A stretch of 64,000 nucleotides of DNA from Streptomyces sp. CA-210063 (GTDB lineage: Bacteria > Actinomycetota > Actinomycetes > Streptomycetales > Streptomycetaceae), in the NCBI RefSeq assembly GCF_024612015.1, contig NZ_CP102512.1, positions 10,795,971-10,859,970 of the forward strand, written 5' to 3'. The notes under the pieces are model-generated. The model saw only the letters and a list, made by a program, of their open reading frames with translations, was not told the DNA's origin and made no database searches. Within the stretch, counting starts at the first letter, position 1. Each line of letters starts with the position of its first letter. The position numbers were made by a program, and so were the translations under genes. This document shows positions 62,958 through 64,000 of this stretch, piece by piece.

Positions 62958-63626
62958 TTATTTCGAGGGTGTGTCGGTGCCGTCGAGTCCTCTGAGTCCC
63001 CATGCGTCGAGTCCGGCGTAGATGGTGGCGGTCTGGCAGCGGGGCGCTTCCATGACCTCGGCTTCGCCGCGGTAGATGGCGATCAGCGAGTCGTTGCCGC
63101 GCCACCAGGCGTCTGCGAGGCCGGCAACCTCCGGCACGGCCTCGAACCCGTCCAGCTCGAGGTCGTCCACGGCAGCGCCCGTCAACGTCGCAGTGGTACG
63201 CGCGCACCTACGGGCGTGATCCGCCAGGGCCAGAGACTCAACCCACCCTGCGATGCTGGCATGCAAGGGCACCCACGTCCCGGCGTGAAGCCCGAACTCT
63301 CCGTTCGGACCGATCACGAACGCATAGGGAAGAGCCGTACGCTGCGCGCCGGCTTCGAAGAGCCAGTCACGGGCCGGCCTCTCGGGTACGTCCCCGCGGA
63401 ACGCCCGAGGCCCCCCGTCATAGTGAGGAGAAGGAGGAAGGACCAGGCCGCCCCAGACAGCCTCGAAGGCGGACACCCGATCGATCTGCCCCTCAGGTAC
63501 CCCGTGCTCCATCCATCGAGCCCTGTACTGCTCTATATTTCCGCGACCAGTCCAGTAGCCGTGGCACCTAATGAAATACTTAGCCCTGCGGGTGAGCCCT
63601 CCAGGGATTACCTCACTGACGACCAT
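62958..63626 (-). CDS. Telomere-proximal hypothetical protein
   Basis: 222 residues from ATG 63626 with GGGGCGG upstream. Not recognised with confidence. Readable stretches are LTRRAKYFIRCHGYWTGRGN, SAFEAVWGGLVLPPSPHYDG, FVIGPNGEFGLHAGTWVPLH, and SIAGWVESLALADHARRCAR. The pattern of a Gly/Trp-rich core followed by a WVPLHASIAGW strand-helix faintly resembles SUKH-type proteins. It is the outermost gene, ending 45 bp before the helicase start and running away from the telomere. The promoter and first codons are less GC-rich than the surroundings. Confidence 0.6.
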   Translation of the reverse strand: MVVSEVIPGGLTRRAKYFIRCHGYWTGRGNIEQYRARWMEHGVPEGQIDRVSAFEAVWGGLVLPPSPHYDGGPRAFRGDVPERPARDWLFEAGAQRTALPYAFVIGPNGEFGLHAGTWVPLHASIAGWVESLALADHARRCARTTATLTGAAVDDLELDGFEAVPEVAGLADAWWRGNDSLIAIYRGEAEVMEAPRCQTATIYAGLDAWGLRGLDGTDTPSK

Positions 63627-63731
63627 CGTTCCGCCCCTACTCCATTTTTGCCAATAATACATGCTGCATCAAGCTGGGGCAGCGATACACTAGAACCGAC
63701 ACGAACGAGCAACCCCCCTCGTAGCCAGCCC

Positions 63732-64000
63732 GGCCCGCGGCAGCGGGCCCCAAGGTTCTGGAGGCGCAGCCGGAAAGACCGTCAGGCGGGGGAGCGCAGC
63801 GGACCCGCCCCCCAAGGCTGGAGCGCAGCGGAGGCCTGACAACGGGGCGTAGCCCCGCCGGTCCGGGAGCGCAGCGGACGGACCGTCAACCTGACTGCGC
63901 AGCAGTCAGGTTGAGCGGGCCGCGGAGCGGCCCGCCAGCGCTCCCGCGGAGCGGGAGCGCAACACCCATGCGCAGCATGGGTGTTCGCTTGCACATCGCG
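63732..64000. repeat. Chromosome telomere: closely packed GNA-loop palindromes (end truncated)
   Basis: Perfect or near-perfect palindromes with three-base loops follow one another. 63732-63749 GGCCCGC/GCGGGCC. 63781-63840 outer arms GTCAGGC/GCCTGAC with nested GGCGGG/CCCGCC. 63843-63857 CGGGGC-GTA. 63859-63885 CGGTCCG/CGGACCG. 63887-63913 CAACCTGACTGC-GCA. 63915-63935 GCGGGCCGC-GGA. 63938-63960 GCGCTCCCGC-GGA. 63961-63985 AACACCCATGC-GCA. The last bases, CACATCGCG, are one arm of the next palindrome. Read from the end this matches the archetypal Streptomyces telomere order, as I remember it. Roughly two to three dozen terminal bases, including the outermost palindrome, are missing. Confidence 0.93.

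Larger units (their letters stand above)
48277..64000. mobile_element. Putative telomeric Tn7-like transposon (one transposon end plus telomere)
   Basis: From the broken epimerase to the telomere there is a continuous block: GT-rich repeat region, tnsC, tnsB, tnsA-like, tniQ, a tniQ fusion (all minus strand), then tap-tpg, a telomere-type helicase, a terminal hypothetical gene and telomeric palindromes. No second transposon end of the left type was seen. Seen directly: gene content, order and truncated host gene. Inferred: that the telomere acts as the second end and the block moves as a unit. The TnsB frameshifts suggest the present copy cannot transpose by itself. Confidence 0.65.

Noticed and set aside
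63663..64000. Open frame on the minus strand within the telomere (63782-63994)
   Set aside because: It is composed of palindromic telomere repeats and has no ribosome site; it is non-coding.
1..64000. tRNA, rRNA or riboswitch genes
   Set aside because: No CCA-ending cloverleaf, rRNA segment or known riboswitch consensus was found on reading either strand; a covariance-model scan would be decisive.

Overview
The DNA is very GC-rich with actinobacterial codon bias, and the gene content (LAL regulators, Tat-exported glycosidases, PPOX/HxlR/Lrp genes, many actinobacterial IS remnants) is that of Streptomyces. The right edge holds a closely packed set of GNA-loop palindromes of the archetypal Streptomyces telomere type, preceded by the telomere-replication genes tap and tpg. 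The window is therefore the last ~64 kb of one arm of a linear Streptomyces replicon, stopping roughly two to three dozen bases short of the physical end.

Layout. (1) 1-7.2 kb: three glycoside hydrolase genes, two of them GH127/DUF1680 beta-L-arabinofuranosidase-like and one very large secreted multidomain enzyme; probably a plant cell-wall L-arabinose utilisation locus. (2) 7.5-11.3 kb: a minus-strand operon of ABC ATPase, permease, sensor kinase and NarL-type regulator, with a perfect 26-bp palindrome upstream. (3) 11.5-20.3 kb: a LAL regulator, a membrane-anchored WD40 protein, a TnpB-type RNA-guided nuclease gene that cuts off an MFS transporter, a frameshifted PPOX oxidoreductase, and two envelope proteins. 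(4) 20.5-33.7 kb: small metabolic gene/regulator pairs (PLP decarboxylase with Lrp; alpha/beta hydrolase and NmrA protein sharing TetR-like operator pairs; SnoaL with HxlR; isochorismatase with HxlR), mixed with frameshifted pseudogenes and IS debris. (5) 33.8-47.7 kb: subtelomeric IS graveyard (intact IS3 element with 4-bp target duplication, IS21, IS1380, IS1182, IS982, IS5 and other remnants), three small secreted proteins, a frameshifted lipoprotein and a prepilin peptidase. (6) 47.7-64 kb: an NAD-dependent epimerase gene is cut off mid-gene at ~48.27 kb. From there to the telomere lies a block with a Tn7-like transposition module on the minus strand (TnsC, frameshifted TnsB, TnsA-like, TniQ, and a large TniQ - helicase-associated-domain - IS5-type fusion), then tap-tpg, a telomere-type DEAH helicase, a terminal hypothetical gene and the telomere.

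How it fits together. I read 48.28-64.0 kb as a telomeric Tn7-like transposon: one conventional transposon end near 48.3 kb and the telomere itself as the other end. Insertion into the epimerase gene would have replaced the distal chromosome arm and supplied a new telomere plus its own replication proteins. The TniQ fusion and the neighbouring helicase both carry helicase-associated (HA) repeats, which makes telomere DNA recognition by HA domains an attractive hypothesis for target selection. The TnsB gene carries two single-base frameshifts and the TnsA-like protein lacks recognisable catalytic acids, so this copy may be a fossil that now serves only as a chromosome end. Recent work has, to my recollection, reported Tn7-like transposons resident at Streptomyces telomeres; I cannot check how this copy relates to those.

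A caution: at least eight genes are broken by single-base indels, several in homopolymers, so either the arm is decaying or the assembly has residual indel errors.
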